64,000 nucleotides of DNA from Rhizobium esperanzae (GCF_014197615.1 NZ_JACIFY010000024.1:21724-85723), one strand, 5' to 3'. Positions 25,724 through 34,077 are shown, counted from the stretch's first letter. The notes: generated from the letters alone by a model not told the origin. Program-made: numbers and translations.

Positions 25724-27832
25724 ATGTCACTAGCGTCATTCATTTTCGGCGGCGATACCGGCAAGACACAGGGCGACATCAGCGACCGGCGCAAGCAGCT
25801 GGCCGATGCCATGCTGCAGCAGGGCATGGATTCAGGCCCCGTGCAATCCCCCTGGCAAGGGGCTGCGCGTCTCGTCCAGGCCCTCCTGGGTGGGCTGGCG
25901 ATCCGCCAGCAGGAGCAGCAGACAAGCGGCGACGGCAGCGTGGCGCCGGCCGGCGACCCGGGCGACTATCCCTTCGCGCCGCTGCCTGACAACGGGCCTA
26001 TTCCGCCGGAAAGACCCAGTCTCGATCCGCTGACGACGACGGACGATCGCGGCGGACAGCCCATGGCCCCGGCCGCCCAGCCCGGCGCCGGTCTCTTCGC
26101 GCCGCTGCCCGACAACGGGCCCATTCCGACGCCGAAGCCCTATCGCGACCCGATGGTCACGACGGATTATCGCCGGGAACAGCCCATGGCGGCCGGTCAG
26201 CCGCCGCAGTTTCCGTTGGAACACTTTGGCGATCCCGTCGCGTCGCCTGCCAATCCGCCCATTCCGACGCCGCGGCCCTATCGTGATCCGATGGTCACGA
26301 CCGACGATCGCCGCGAGCAGCCGATGGCGACCGATCAGCCGGGCGACGATGCCTTCGCTCCGCTGCCTGACAACGGACCCATTCCTTCGCTGAGACCTAG
26401 CTATCGCGACCCGCAGGTGACGACGGACGAACGCCGCCAACAGCCCGCGGTGCCTGCTCCTGGCGGCGGCGCCGCCGGATCCGCAAACGACGGGGCAGAG
26501 CTTCAAACGATTCTGTCCGATCCCGTTCGTAGCGCCAAGCTGCCGGCCGGCATGCGCAACAACAATCCCGCCAATCTCAAATATGTCGGGCAGCATGGGC
26601 CAGGAATCATTGGCCCTTCCGAGAACACCGACCAGGGCGATCCGCAAGTCGTCTATGCCACGCCGGAAGCGGGCATGCGGCACAATGTCTGGCAGATCAT
26701 GAGGAAGTATCGAAAAGGCATGCTGACCCCGAATCAGATGATCGCCGGAGCCAGCGGATGGACGCCTAAATCTTTCACGGCGGCCGCCAACATTGCGCAA
26801 TTGATGGGCATCGGCCCTGACGACGATCTCCAATTGACCGACCCGGCAATGGCAAAGAAGTTTGTTCGCGCCCTCATCACTCAGGAGCAGGGAACATCGG
26901 GCGCTCTTTATCCGGACAGCATGATTGAAGCGGCAATCGCAGCACAGTCCAAGGGCGTTGCGCATGCCGTGCCGACCCAACCGGCCAAGGAGCCCGTTCC
27001 CACGCCGAGGCCGGAATATCCCGATCCGCAGATGACGACGGACGAGCGCCGCCAGCAGCCCGCGACGGCGCCCCAACTGCCCGGCGACGATCCCTTCGTT
27101 CTGCCCGATAAAGTGCCCGTTCCCACACCGAAACCCGGCCGCCACGATCGGCAGGCGGTAAGGGGCGCGCCCAGCCAGCAACCCGCCGACGCCGATGTCT
27201 TCCACGGCTTCATGGACACGGTGAAGAACGGTTACAAGACGAAGAATGGCTCGGTCATCCAGGTCACCAACCCCTACGGCCTGGCGGCCATCGCCTCGAC
27301 GGGCCAGTCCGAAAGCCAGTTCTCGACCAAGAGAGCCAACAGTTCCTGGTCCGATCCGAGCGCGAGCGGAAAGAAGGGCACTTCGGGCGGCATCATGTCG
27401 TGGCGCAATACCCGCCTGCAAGCGCTCTACGACTTTGCGGCTCAAAAGGGTGAAAAGGTGGGTGCGATCAGCCCGCAGACGCAGGCCGAATTCTTCCTGC
27501 AGGAGAATCCCCATCTGATCGCTAGGCTGAACGCCGCTAAATCGCTCGAGGAAGCGCAATCCCTCATGAACCGAGCCTGGGCTTTTAAAGGCTACAATGA
27601 GCGTGGAAACCCGGAGGTCAGCAACCGGCTCGCCAGAGCCAGGAGCTTTATGCCGCAGTACCAGACGGAGGACACCGCCGATCCCTCCGCTCAGCCCGGC
27701 AATCCATCGAATCCTCCGCCGAGACAGGGCTCTCGCAACCCGCAGGAAACGATGAAGCGAGGTCGGAAACAACCGGCGGCGGACGCGCTCGTACACGCAC
27801 TCCTTGGACGGCAGCAAAGTGGCCTGTGGTAG
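25724..27832 (+). CDS. Virion-associated protein with two muralytic-like domains
   Basis: 702 residues. The N-terminal 65 resemble the preceding small gene. Residues about 85-240 form a Pro-rich repeat region with FAPLPDNGPIP (three times) and DPxxTTDxRxxQP (four times, a fifth copy near 436). The first globular domain, about 275-405, begins MRNNNPANLKYVGQHGPG and resembles P5-type virion peptidoglycan hydrolases. The second, about 490-640, contains GLAAIASTGQSESQFSTK and GGIMSWRNTRLQALYDFAAQ, resembling the phage tail-lysozyme domain. It probably opens the cell wall during DNA entry. Catalytic residues were not fixed by eye. Confidence 0.68.
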   Translation: MSLASFIFGGDTGKTQGDISDRRKQLADAMLQQGMDSGPVQSPWQGAARLVQALLGGLAIRQQEQQTSGDGSVAPAGDPGDYPFAPLPDNGPIPPERPSLDPLTTTDDRGGQPMAPAAQPGAGLFAPLPDNGPIPTPKPYRDPMVTTDYRREQPMAAGQPPQFPLEHFGDPVASPANPPIPTPRPYRDPMVTTDDRREQPMATDQPGDDAFAPLPDNGPIPSLRPSYRDPQVTTDERRQQPAVPAPGGGAAGSANDGAELQTILSDPVRSAKLPAGMRNNNPANLKYVGQHGPGIIGPSENTDQGDPQVVYATPEAGMRHNVWQIMRKYRKGMLTPNQMIAGASGWTPKSFTAAANIAQLMGIGPDDDLQLTDPAMAKKFVRALITQEQGTSGALYPDSMIEAAIAAQSKGVAHAVPTQPAKEPVPTPRPEYPDPQMTTDERRQQPATAPQLPGDDPFVLPDKVPVPTPKPGRHDRQAVRGAPSQQPADADVFHGFMDTVKNGYKTKNGSVIQVTNPYGLAAIASTGQSESQFSTKRANSSWSDPSASGKKGTSGGIMSWRNTRLQALYDFAAQKGEKVGAISPQTQAEFFLQENPHLIARLNAAKSLEEAQSLMNRAWAFKGYNERGNPEVSNRLARARSFMPQYQTEDTADPSAQPGNPSNPPPRQGSRNPQETMKRGRKQPAADALVHALLGRQQSGLW

Positions 27833-27970
27833 CCCGTCCAGGCTTTCGAGGGCAGCAATTCGTGAAAGCTCGGCGCCGGGCGCTGACCATGGCGCCCGCG
27901 GGTGGCGGACCAACGACTGCACAACACAAGGTCTCGCAATTCGTGGGGCCTTTTCCTTTGGAGAAGCTCA

Positions 27971-29326
27971 ATGCCTAGAAACCCATCCACCGGCGTCTAT
28001 TCCAAACCCGCCGGCACGACACCTTCCGTCGGCCAGGTCATCGACCCGGCGCCGTGGAACGCGCTGACCACCGATCTCGGCAACGAAATCACCAATTCGC
28101 TGCCGCGCGACGGTTCGGCGCCGATGATCGCGCCTCTCAAGGCCGCAGGCGGAACCGTGTCCGCGCCGGGCATCGGCTTTGCCTCGACCCCGCAGACCGG
28201 CCTCTATCTGAAAGGCGGCGGCCTGCTCGGCTTTGCCCAGAACGGCGTTGATGTCTCGTTCGATCACGCTCTGGTCTATGCGGCCAAGTCGGGCGATTAC
28301 ACCGCGCTTGCATCGGACGACAACGCGGTTCATCGATTCACCGCGGCCGCGACACTCACCCTGAGCGCAGCGGCGACGCTCGGCGCAAACTGGCACTATT
28401 GCGTCATCGCCGATGGCGGGGACGTGACGATCGATCCGAACGGCTCGGAGACGATCGATGGCGCGGCCACGCTCGTCCTCAAGGATGGCTATAGCATCAA
28501 CATCATATGCTCCGGTGCGGCTTTCTTCACCAACAAGCTCTTCGCCAGGATCCAGAATAAAGCCGACAGCGCGGCGGTCGGTGATTTCGTCGTCGGGCTC
28601 ATCCTTTCCAACAACGGCGGCAGCCCGAACACCCATATCGATTTCACCGCCGGCTCGGCCAGATCAGGGTCGAATTTCGTTTCCAGCGCAGCGTCGTTCA
28701 CCAAGAGGGTAACGGGAACATTTGCGGCCGGAACGGGCGCGGGCGGCCTCGACGCCGGCGCGGTCGCGGCAAATGCGACATACTTCGCCTATGCCTTGCG
28801 CAAGGACGCAGACCTGTCTTTCGACGTTGTTCTCTCGACATCGGCAACGATCGGCGGCATCACCACGACACTGCTCGCCGGCTATACCGTCGTAAAATGC
28901 ATCGGCGTCGTACTGACCGATGGAGGTTCGAACATTCGCCAGTTCGTCATGTATCCGCGTGACGAATATACGTTCGCCGCGCCGGTAAAGGATGCTGTCA
29001 ATGCCGCTATCTCTACGACCTCAACGCTTCTGGCGCTAACAGTGCCAAATGGGGTTAAGGTCAAGGCGAAGCTGCGCTTTGAAGTCACATCGAGCGCGAC
29101 GACCAATGCTCTACTGATTCACGATCCGGCGCAGGGTATTCTTGTTGCTGGCATCGCTGCCGATGGCGGTAACGCAGGCGCTGTCCAAGTTGCGGGCAAC
29201 TATGCCGTAGGGGGGCAAGATGTCTGGACGAATACGAGCAAGCAAGTCCGACAAGTCGCTGGCGCTGGCGGCAATATCTGGGTTTGGACCGATGGGTTTT
29301 ATTTCCCATGCGGGAGGAATGCATGA
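27971..29326 (+). CDS. Phage tail fibre / receptor-binding protein
   Basis: 451 residues from ATG 27971, with GGAG upstream. The start NPSTGVYSKPAGTTPSVGQV, then ALTTDLGNEITNSLPRDGSA, is a common N-terminal module of rhizobial phage fibres that attaches to the tail. GIGFASTPQTGLYLKGGGLL is a repeat-like beta motif found in fibre shafts. The C-terminal half is Thr/Ala/Gly-rich and ends WVWTDGFYFPCGRNA, likely the receptor-binding tip. The last 300 bases are lower in GC than the start, as expected of an exchangeable tip. Confidence 0.72.
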   Translation: MPRNPSTGVYSKPAGTTPSVGQVIDPAPWNALTTDLGNEITNSLPRDGSAPMIAPLKAAGGTVSAPGIGFASTPQTGLYLKGGGLLGFAQNGVDVSFDHALVYAAKSGDYTALASDDNAVHRFTAAATLTLSAAATLGANWHYCVIADGGDVTIDPNGSETIDGAATLVLKDGYSINIICSGAAFFTNKLFARIQNKADSAAVGDFVVGLILSNNGGSPNTHIDFTAGSARSGSNFVSSAASFTKRVTGTFAAGTGAGGLDAGAVAANATYFAYALRKDADLSFDVVLSTSATIGGITTTLLAGYTVVKCIGVVLTDGGSNIRQFVMYPRDEYTFAAPVKDAVNAAISTTSTLLALTVPNGVKVKAKLRFEVTSSATTNALLIHDPAQGILVAGIAADGGNAGAVQVAGNYAVGGQDVWTNTSKQVRQVAGAGGNIWVWTDGFYFPCGRNA

Positions 29327-29432
29327 TGCCATTTCTCCCAGCCGAGCGACAGTGCAATGAACGGTGTGCTGGAGCTTGCGGCGAGAGTATGCATCGCAGT
29401 CTCTGGCAATTATTGACGTCGTGAGCTAATGA

Positions 29433-29453
29433 CCTCCGAACTCGGAGGAAATT
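29433..29453 (+). promoter_or_regulatory. Hairpin covering the acyltransferase ribosome binding site
   Basis: CCTCCG (29433-29438) and CGGAGG (29443-29448) form a perfect 6-bp GC-rich stem with an AACT loop. The 3' arm is the Shine-Dalgarno sequence, five bases before ATG 29454. Translation would therefore be restrained unless the hairpin is opened. Confidence 0.6.
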
Positions 29454-30011
29454 ATGGCAGCTGATAAAGCATCGTACCGGAATCGCGGAGGAGTTCTGCA
29501 GCGTCTCGTTACCGCGTACAAGCGATTTCGTTACTTCAGCCGCGCCGGTTCGAACCTGGTTGTCAAGCGTAGCGCCGAGTTTCGAATGGTGAACCATGCG
29601 GTTCTTGAAGTCGGTAGCAATGTGACGATTCAAGATCATTCGTTCTTTCAACTCACGATGCCTGAGCCGAAGGTGTTTATTGGAAACAATACGGTCATCG
29701 GGCGACGGAACATCATCACTGCCAAAAATCGCATCTCCATAGGCAACGACGTGCTGATCGGTTCAGATGTCCAGATCATCGATCATGGGCACGGCATGCG
29801 GCGCGATACGCCCATCAGACTTCAGAAGGCCGAAATCGGTTTTGTCCAAATTGGTGACGATGTCTGGATTGGCGCGGGTGCCAAAATATTGATGAACGTC
29901 ACGATAGGGACTGGCGCGGTGATTGGAGCAAATTCTGTCGTTACAGTCGATATTCCCGACTATGCAATCGCTGTCGGCTCGCCGGCGAAAGTCGTTAAAT
30001 ACCGCGTTTAA
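29454..30011 (+). CDS. Left-handed beta-helix acyltransferase
   Basis: 185 residues of hexapeptide-repeat type: VFIGNNTVIGRRNIITAKNR, ISIGNDVLIGSDVQIID, VQIGDDVWIGAGAKILMNVT, IGTGAVIGANSVVTVDIPDY and the closing VGSPAKVVKYRV. The His in IIDHGHGM would be the catalytic base of the WbbJ/NodL-like O-acetyltransferase group. Substrates are usually sugars of surface polysaccharide. The gene is lower in GC than the phage genes around it and stands between the fibre and holin genes, a usual place for lysogenic conversion cargo. Confidence 0.8.
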   Translation: MAADKASYRNRGGVLQRLVTAYKRFRYFSRAGSNLVVKRSAEFRMVNHAVLEVGSNVTIQDHSFFQLTMPEPKVFIGNNTVIGRRNIITAKNRISIGNDVLIGSDVQIIDHGHGMRRDTPIRLQKAEIGFVQIGDDVWIGAGAKILMNVTIGTGAVIGANSVVTVDIPDYAIAVGSPAKVVKYRV

Positions 30012-30138
30012 TTAGATTTGATAGCACGTGGCGTAGTAGTAGGGCGGTGCCGCCTCAAGCATTAGGAACCTCGCCAATGATAAACCCCAGGGGTAGCGCG
30101 ATCGCTGCCGCTGCATCGGTCTCCAGCACTTTGAGGGG

Positions 30139-31137
30139 CTACGCGCCGTCGCTTATCGCGATCCGATCACGTTCTTCCAAGCGGCGTCTGGCCCCTAACT
30201 GCTCCATCTTTGCTTTGGCACGACGCGCGGCGGCATGGCACGGCTTCTCGATCTGTCGGTAGAATGGGTAGACGAGCGCCAGCGATAGGGCGCAAACGAC
30301 CACAGGCGTCGTCGCGAACCATTCAATCGCTGCGGCCGCGATCACGTGGACGAGGTAAATTGAAAAGCAGGCGCCACCGATGGCCTCCAAGGCATTGATG
30401 GGGCCTCTTTCAGAGGCGTTCCTGATCTCGGCCAAAATCCAACAACCAGCCAGTGCCGAGAATGGCACCATGGTGAGGTAAAAACCGGCGGCGGTGTTCA
30501 TCGTCGCCCAGTAAAGAGCGGAAGCAGTTGCGGCAGTCGCGACACGCCAGCCCCAAACACTGCCAGGAAGTTTCAGGCGGTGGAGATTTTCGGCGAGATA
30601 GCAGCCAAGCAGCCAGGCAGGTAGCCCGACGACCCAATTGAGCTGCGGCCCGTATTTCATAGCGTTCCCGTATTGGTCCGAGCCGAGGCCAATTGCGACA
30701 CCGTAAGAGGCGATGGCCGAAACGGCGATAAGAACCGGCCATCCGATCCGGCGCGATATCGGTAAGATCAACGGGTAGAGGCAGTAGTAGACGGCTTCGC
30801 AGACGACAGACCAGAGGATATAGCCATCGACCGGGTTGTAAGCCCTTATCCCTATCGCTTGAGCCATGGTGAATGCCACGGCGGCTGGCGGCACGATCCG
30901 AATAAAGCGGCCGGCAAGAAATGGTCCTACCTGAAGCAGTCGCGTCCGATACGGGTAATGGATGCAGAAGCCAGAGACCACAAAGAAGGCAATTACCGCC
31001 GGATGGCCCGTGAATATGTATTTCGAAAGTCCGGGCATTGAGGGGCCCAGAAGGTGTGCGAATACAACAGACAGGGCAGCAACCGCTCTGACGGTATCGA
31101 TACCTTCGACTTTGACCGAATTTTGAAGTGAACGCAT
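30139..31137 (-). CDS. Membrane acyltransferase 3 family (OafA-like)
   Basis: 332 residues from ATG 31137; an upstream TTG at 31179 is possible. The N-terminal pattern EGIDTVRAVAALSVVFAHLL, then IAFFVVSGFCIHYPYR and FLAGRFIRIVPP, defines the acyltransferase-3 family. Around ten hydrophobic segments follow, ending with FSIYLVHVIAAAAIEW. These inner-membrane enzymes transfer acyl groups to lipid-linked or periplasmic glycans. It faces the cytoplasmic acyltransferase gene tail to tail and runs opposite to the phage genes, so it must have its own promoter between 31137 and 31237. Surface polysaccharide modification by the prophage is inferred. Confidence 0.82.
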   Translation of the reverse strand: MRSLQNSVKVEGIDTVRAVAALSVVFAHLLGPSMPGLSKYIFTGHPAVIAFFVVSGFCIHYPYRTRLLQVGPFLAGRFIRIVPPAAVAFTMAQAIGIRAYNPVDGYILWSVVCEAVYYCLYPLILPISRRIGWPVLIAVSAIASYGVAIGLGSDQYGNAMKYGPQLNWVVGLPAWLLGCYLAENLHRLKLPGSVWGWRVATAATASALYWATMNTAAGFYLTMVPFSALAGCWILAEIRNASERGPINALEAIGGACFSIYLVHVIAAAAIEWFATTPVVVCALSLALVYPFYRQIEKPCHAAARRAKAKMEQLGARRRLEERDRIAISDGA

Positions 31138-31236
31138 ACGGCCAAGTAACCTCGGCGCGAAGACTTTATCAAGAGACAACCAATAGTGTACTTGTTGGTA
31201 CTCTAATAAAGGCGCCGATCCTGAGGCAAAAATCCC

Positions 31237-31437
31237 ATGAAATTGATCCGCAACAAGCGCCGCGTGCTCACGTGGTCGCTGTCGATGTGGTGCGTCTATT
31301 TGGCAGGCTTGTTTGAGCTGCTGCCGTATGTCGTGCCGTACCTCGATGACTTCATCCCGAAATGGCTATCGATTGGCATCCTTCTGATGTCCCCGATTGC
31401 GCGCATCATCCATCAGGAGACTCTCAGAGATGAATAG
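31237..31437 (+). CDS. Putative phage holin
   Basis: 66 residues with a basic N-terminus (MKLIRNKRR) and two hydrophobic segments, WSLSMWCVYLAGLFELLP and WLSIGILLMSPIARII, separated by a short acidic loop. It precedes the endolysin and spanin genes, overlapping the endolysin start by eight bases. Size, topology and place agree with a holin that permits endolysin release. No family motif was used beyond that. Confidence 0.68.
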   Translation: MKLIRNKRRVLTWSLSMWCVYLAGLFELLPYVVPYLDDFIPKWLSIGILLMSPIARIIHQETLRDE

Positions 31438-31891
31438 GCTTAAGAAGGGTAGTGCCGCCGCAGCCATGGCTGTGGCGCTGGTCGGGTCGTTCGAGGGATT
31501 GCGGCAGAATGCCTATCCCGATCCAGCCACCAGGGGGCAGCCCTGGACGATCTGTTATGGCAGCACCCATGGCGTCAAGCCCGGGGACCGCAAGACGGTG
31601 GAGGAATGCAAGGCGCTCCTGGCGCTGGAGCTTACCACCTATGCGCGCGGCGTCGAAAGCTGTGTGCGCGTGCCGCTGCCGGATGCCCGCTTCGTGGCGC
31701 TGACCTCGTTTGCCTATAATGTCGGCGTCAAGGCGGCCTGCGGCTCGAGCGCAGTGAGGCTCATCAACCAGGGCAGGACGGCCGAGGGCTGCGAGGCGCT
31801 GTTGAAGTGGAACCGCGCGGCCGGCATCGTCTTTCCCGGGCTGACCCGGCGCCGGCAGAAAGAGCGGCAATTCTGCCTGGAGGGCATCTGA
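31430..31891 (+). CDS. Phage endolysin, GH24 lysozyme family
   Basis: 153 residues from ATG 31430. The N-terminal hydrophobic stretch (SAAAAMAVALVGSFEGL) resembles a signal-arrest-release segment, so it may be exported without the holin. The catalytic triad of T4/P21-type lysozymes is visible: Glu in SFEGLR, Asp in AYPDPAT, Thr in PWTICYGST. SFAYNVGVKAACGSSAVRLI and FPGLTRRRQKERQFCLEGI complete the fold. It cleaves peptidoglycan glycan strands at lysis. The stop overlaps the inner spanin start as TGATG. Confidence 0.85.
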   Translation: MNRLKKGSAAAAMAVALVGSFEGLRQNAYPDPATRGQPWTICYGSTHGVKPGDRKTVEECKALLALELTTYARGVESCVRVPLPDARFVALTSFAYNVGVKAACGSSAVRLINQGRTAEGCEALLKWNRAAGIVFPGLTRRRQKERQFCLEGI

Positions 31892-32253
31892 TGCTCTCCG
31901 TTCTCGACACGCTCAAGATGGGCGCCGGCATCGCCGCCGGGCTGGTGCTCTATCACCTCTATGCCGTTTCGATCGGCTATCCCTCGGCGGCCCGGCAGGC
32001 CCGCGCCGGCTATGTCATGCTGGCCGAGAAGGCTGCGGCCGAGGCGCGGGCGGCCGAGATGGAGCGCCAGCGCAATGCGGCCTCGCTCGCCACCGAAGAG
32101 AATCGCAAGCGCCTTCTGGCCGCGGAGGTGGCTGAGCAGGCGGCCAGAGACACACTCGAAACAGAGATCCAATCCTATGAACGTCAGCTTTCGGAAAAGA
32201 ACCGCGCTTGCGCTGTCACTGCTGCTGATCGTCAGTGGCTGCTCCGCCACTGA
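31891..32253 (+). CDS. Inner-membrane spanin (Rz-like)
   Basis: 120 residues with an N-terminal membrane segment (LKMGAGIAAGLVLYHLYAV) and a long charged helix (EKAAAEARAAEMERQRNAAS) suitable for a periplasmic coiled coil. Position after the endolysin and nesting of a lipoprotein gene in another frame match Rz/Rz1 pairs. The pair spans the periplasm and fuses inner and outer membranes in the last step of lysis. Confidence 0.8.
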   Translation: MLSVLDTLKMGAGIAAGLVLYHLYAVSIGYPSAARQARAGYVMLAEKAAAEARAAEMERQRNAASLATEENRKRLLAAEVAEQAARDTLETEIQSYERQLSEKNRACAVTAADRQWLLRH

Positions 32254-32485
32254 GCGGCTGAACAGAGCCTCAGCGATGAAGGGGCAGGCGGCGGCCGGCA
32301 TCACGCTGCCGCCCTTGCCCGAGGATCTGCGCCGGCAGGAAGCGCATGCGCCCGTCGCCGAAGGCGAGCCCATCATCGCTATCCTCGCCCGCGAGCGACA
32401 GGCACTCGACCGCGCCAATGCCCGCCAGGGGCGCAGCGCGCAATTTTATGACGACCTCACCAGCAGATATGGAGCGCGCCGATGA
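32177..32485 (+). CDS. Outer-membrane spanin lipoprotein (Rz1-like)
   Basis: 102 residues starting at ATG 32177, inside the inner spanin gene in another frame (77-base overlap). The signal KRTALALSLLLIVSGC ends in a lipobox with Cys at residue about 21. The mature part has a Pro-containing ITLPPLPEDLRRQEA and ends ARQGRSAQFYDDLTSRYG. It pairs with the Rz-like protein. A second, incomplete copy of its C-terminal half is at 34443-34637. The stop overlaps the next start as ATGA. Confidence 0.8.
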   Translation: MNVSFRKRTALALSLLLIVSGCSATERLNRASAMKGQAAAGITLPPLPEDLRRQEAHAPVAEGEPIIAILARERQALDRANARQGRSAQFYDDLTSRYGARR

Positions 32486-34077
32486 CGCTTGCACTCGCTA
32501 TGGGACTTGGTCCTTCATTCGCGACCGCCATGGCCGATGGCCATCCGGATTGGGTGCCGGACCCGAACCGCTATATGCCCTTCTCGATGGGTTGGCGCTG
32601 GCCGGCCGGCTTCGTGATGGCGGCTGGCGCCGGGCTCGGCGCGGTCGGCGGAATTCTCGCTATGGCGAATGGGCCGTGGGACATCACGTCGCCGCGCTTC
32701 CATTTTTCGGGTTGGGCATGCACGGAGGGCGGCAACGCGCCGCAGGAGATTGTCTATCCGACGGCGGCGTTCGATATCGGCTGCGACATCTCGACTGACC
32801 GCATCAACTGGGTTCCCTTCGACTTCGCCGGCAGTGCAAGCTTCAATATGCCCGCGCAGAACCAGGGGACATGGGCTACGGCGAATATCACGCTTCCGAA
32901 GGACGCGATCTTTTATCTGCGTCCGAAGCTGCTGATCGCCGAGGGGCAGTCCTATATCGGCAACTACCGCATCCAGAAACATCGCAATGAGAAGATGTGG
33001 GGAGCGGCGGACTGGACCGCCCTGCAGGCATTGATGGACGCGGACGCACCGAACACCGCCGCGCTCGACCAGTTCTATAATACGGTCGGCAACGCCAGCA
33101 ACAGCCAGCTCCTGCTCTATGGCCCCGATCTGATGGTCGGGCTCGGCTGGGATGGCCGGCCGATCCCGATCATTCTCAATGACAGCCTTGTGGAGCGCCA
33201 GGAGATAGCTGCCTCAGCGGACGCTCGCAGGAACCTTGGCCTGTGGCGTCGATGGCTGGATGAGCCCGATCAGAAGCAGGGCAGGCTCGTTGGCCTGATC
33301 ATGGGCGTGCCAGGATCAAAGGCGGCGAACGAGTTGGCGGGCTCCGGCGGCACGATCGCGACAAGGCGATGGGCAATCATCGACGAGGTGAAAACGCTGA
33401 ATGGCGGCAAGAACTGCTGGACGGGCGTTGCCGCGATCGAGGATGGGTCGAACGACAACAGCGCGACCCTGTCGACCTGGCAGAACGCCATCTACTCCTT
33501 GACCTCCACGCGATTTCTCGGCCGCTATCCCGGCACCAAAATGCTCGCAGTTGCGATGCCGGGGCGCACCAGCGTCGGCACGAGTCTCAACTTCCAGACT
33601 GTCGCGGGGCAGACGATCGGTTCGCCATGGAGCACGAACCTCGACACCATCAACGATGCGCTGCGCGCGGGCGGCGGCGGCCGTTTCGCCGACTATATCG
33701 ACGCCTATGCGTTCACGATGGATCCCGCGAACCATGGAAAGTTCAAGGGTGCCGAAAGCTTTCCGATCGGGAATGTCTCCGGCGCGACGACGAGTTCCGC
33801 CGCGGCCAAGGTTACTCAGCCGATCCTTCCCGGGGCACGGGTCAATTTCGAGACCGTGCCAGGCACCACCTACACCACGCAGATCGTGCTCACCTGTGCT
33901 CCGGATGGAGGCGGCCTCTATGACGTCGTCCTGCAGGGCAACATGACCTTGCCCGATGGCGCCGCGGTTTTCGGTCGGACGACGGAAGAAGGCACGCATC
34001 TCGCCCTTTACGGCATCATGGATGTGTTGAGGCGTTGGGCTCAACGGGAAAAGGCAAAGTTCTACCCGGTGATTTGA
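32482..34077 (+). CDS. Phage-encoded protein, possible SGNH-like tail or receptor-modifying protein
   Basis: 531 residues with no family recognised for certain. The N-terminal part has WRWPAGFVMAAGAGLGAVGG, then a beta-rich domain (FDIGCDISTDRINWVPFDF). The second half (residues about 250-430) contains AAIEDGSNDNSATLSTWQNA, where GSND resembles block III of SGNH hydrolases. It continues with MLAVAMPGRTSVGTSLNFQT and FTMDPANHGKFKGAES, a late Asp/His. The C-terminal domain is beta-rich (NFETVPGTTYTTQIVL). It follows the lysis genes, in ATGA overlap with the o-spanin, where phages often place fibre or receptor-related genes. A polysaccharide esterase role is only a hypothesis. Confidence 0.5.
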   Translation: MTLALAMGLGPSFATAMADGHPDWVPDPNRYMPFSMGWRWPAGFVMAAGAGLGAVGGILAMANGPWDITSPRFHFSGWACTEGGNAPQEIVYPTAAFDIGCDISTDRINWVPFDFAGSASFNMPAQNQGTWATANITLPKDAIFYLRPKLLIAEGQSYIGNYRIQKHRNEKMWGAADWTALQALMDADAPNTAALDQFYNTVGNASNSQLLLYGPDLMVGLGWDGRPIPIILNDSLVERQEIAASADARRNLGLWRRWLDEPDQKQGRLVGLIMGVPGSKAANELAGSGGTIATRRWAIIDEVKTLNGGKNCWTGVAAIEDGSNDNSATLSTWQNAIYSLTSTRFLGRYPGTKMLAVAMPGRTSVGTSLNFQTVAGQTIGSPWSTNLDTINDALRAGGGGRFADYIDAYAFTMDPANHGKFKGAESFPIGNVSGATTSSAAAKVTQPILPGARVNFETVPGTTYTTQIVLTCAPDGGGLYDVVLQGNMTLPDGAAVFGRTTEEGTHLALYGIMDVLRRWAQREKAKFYPVI

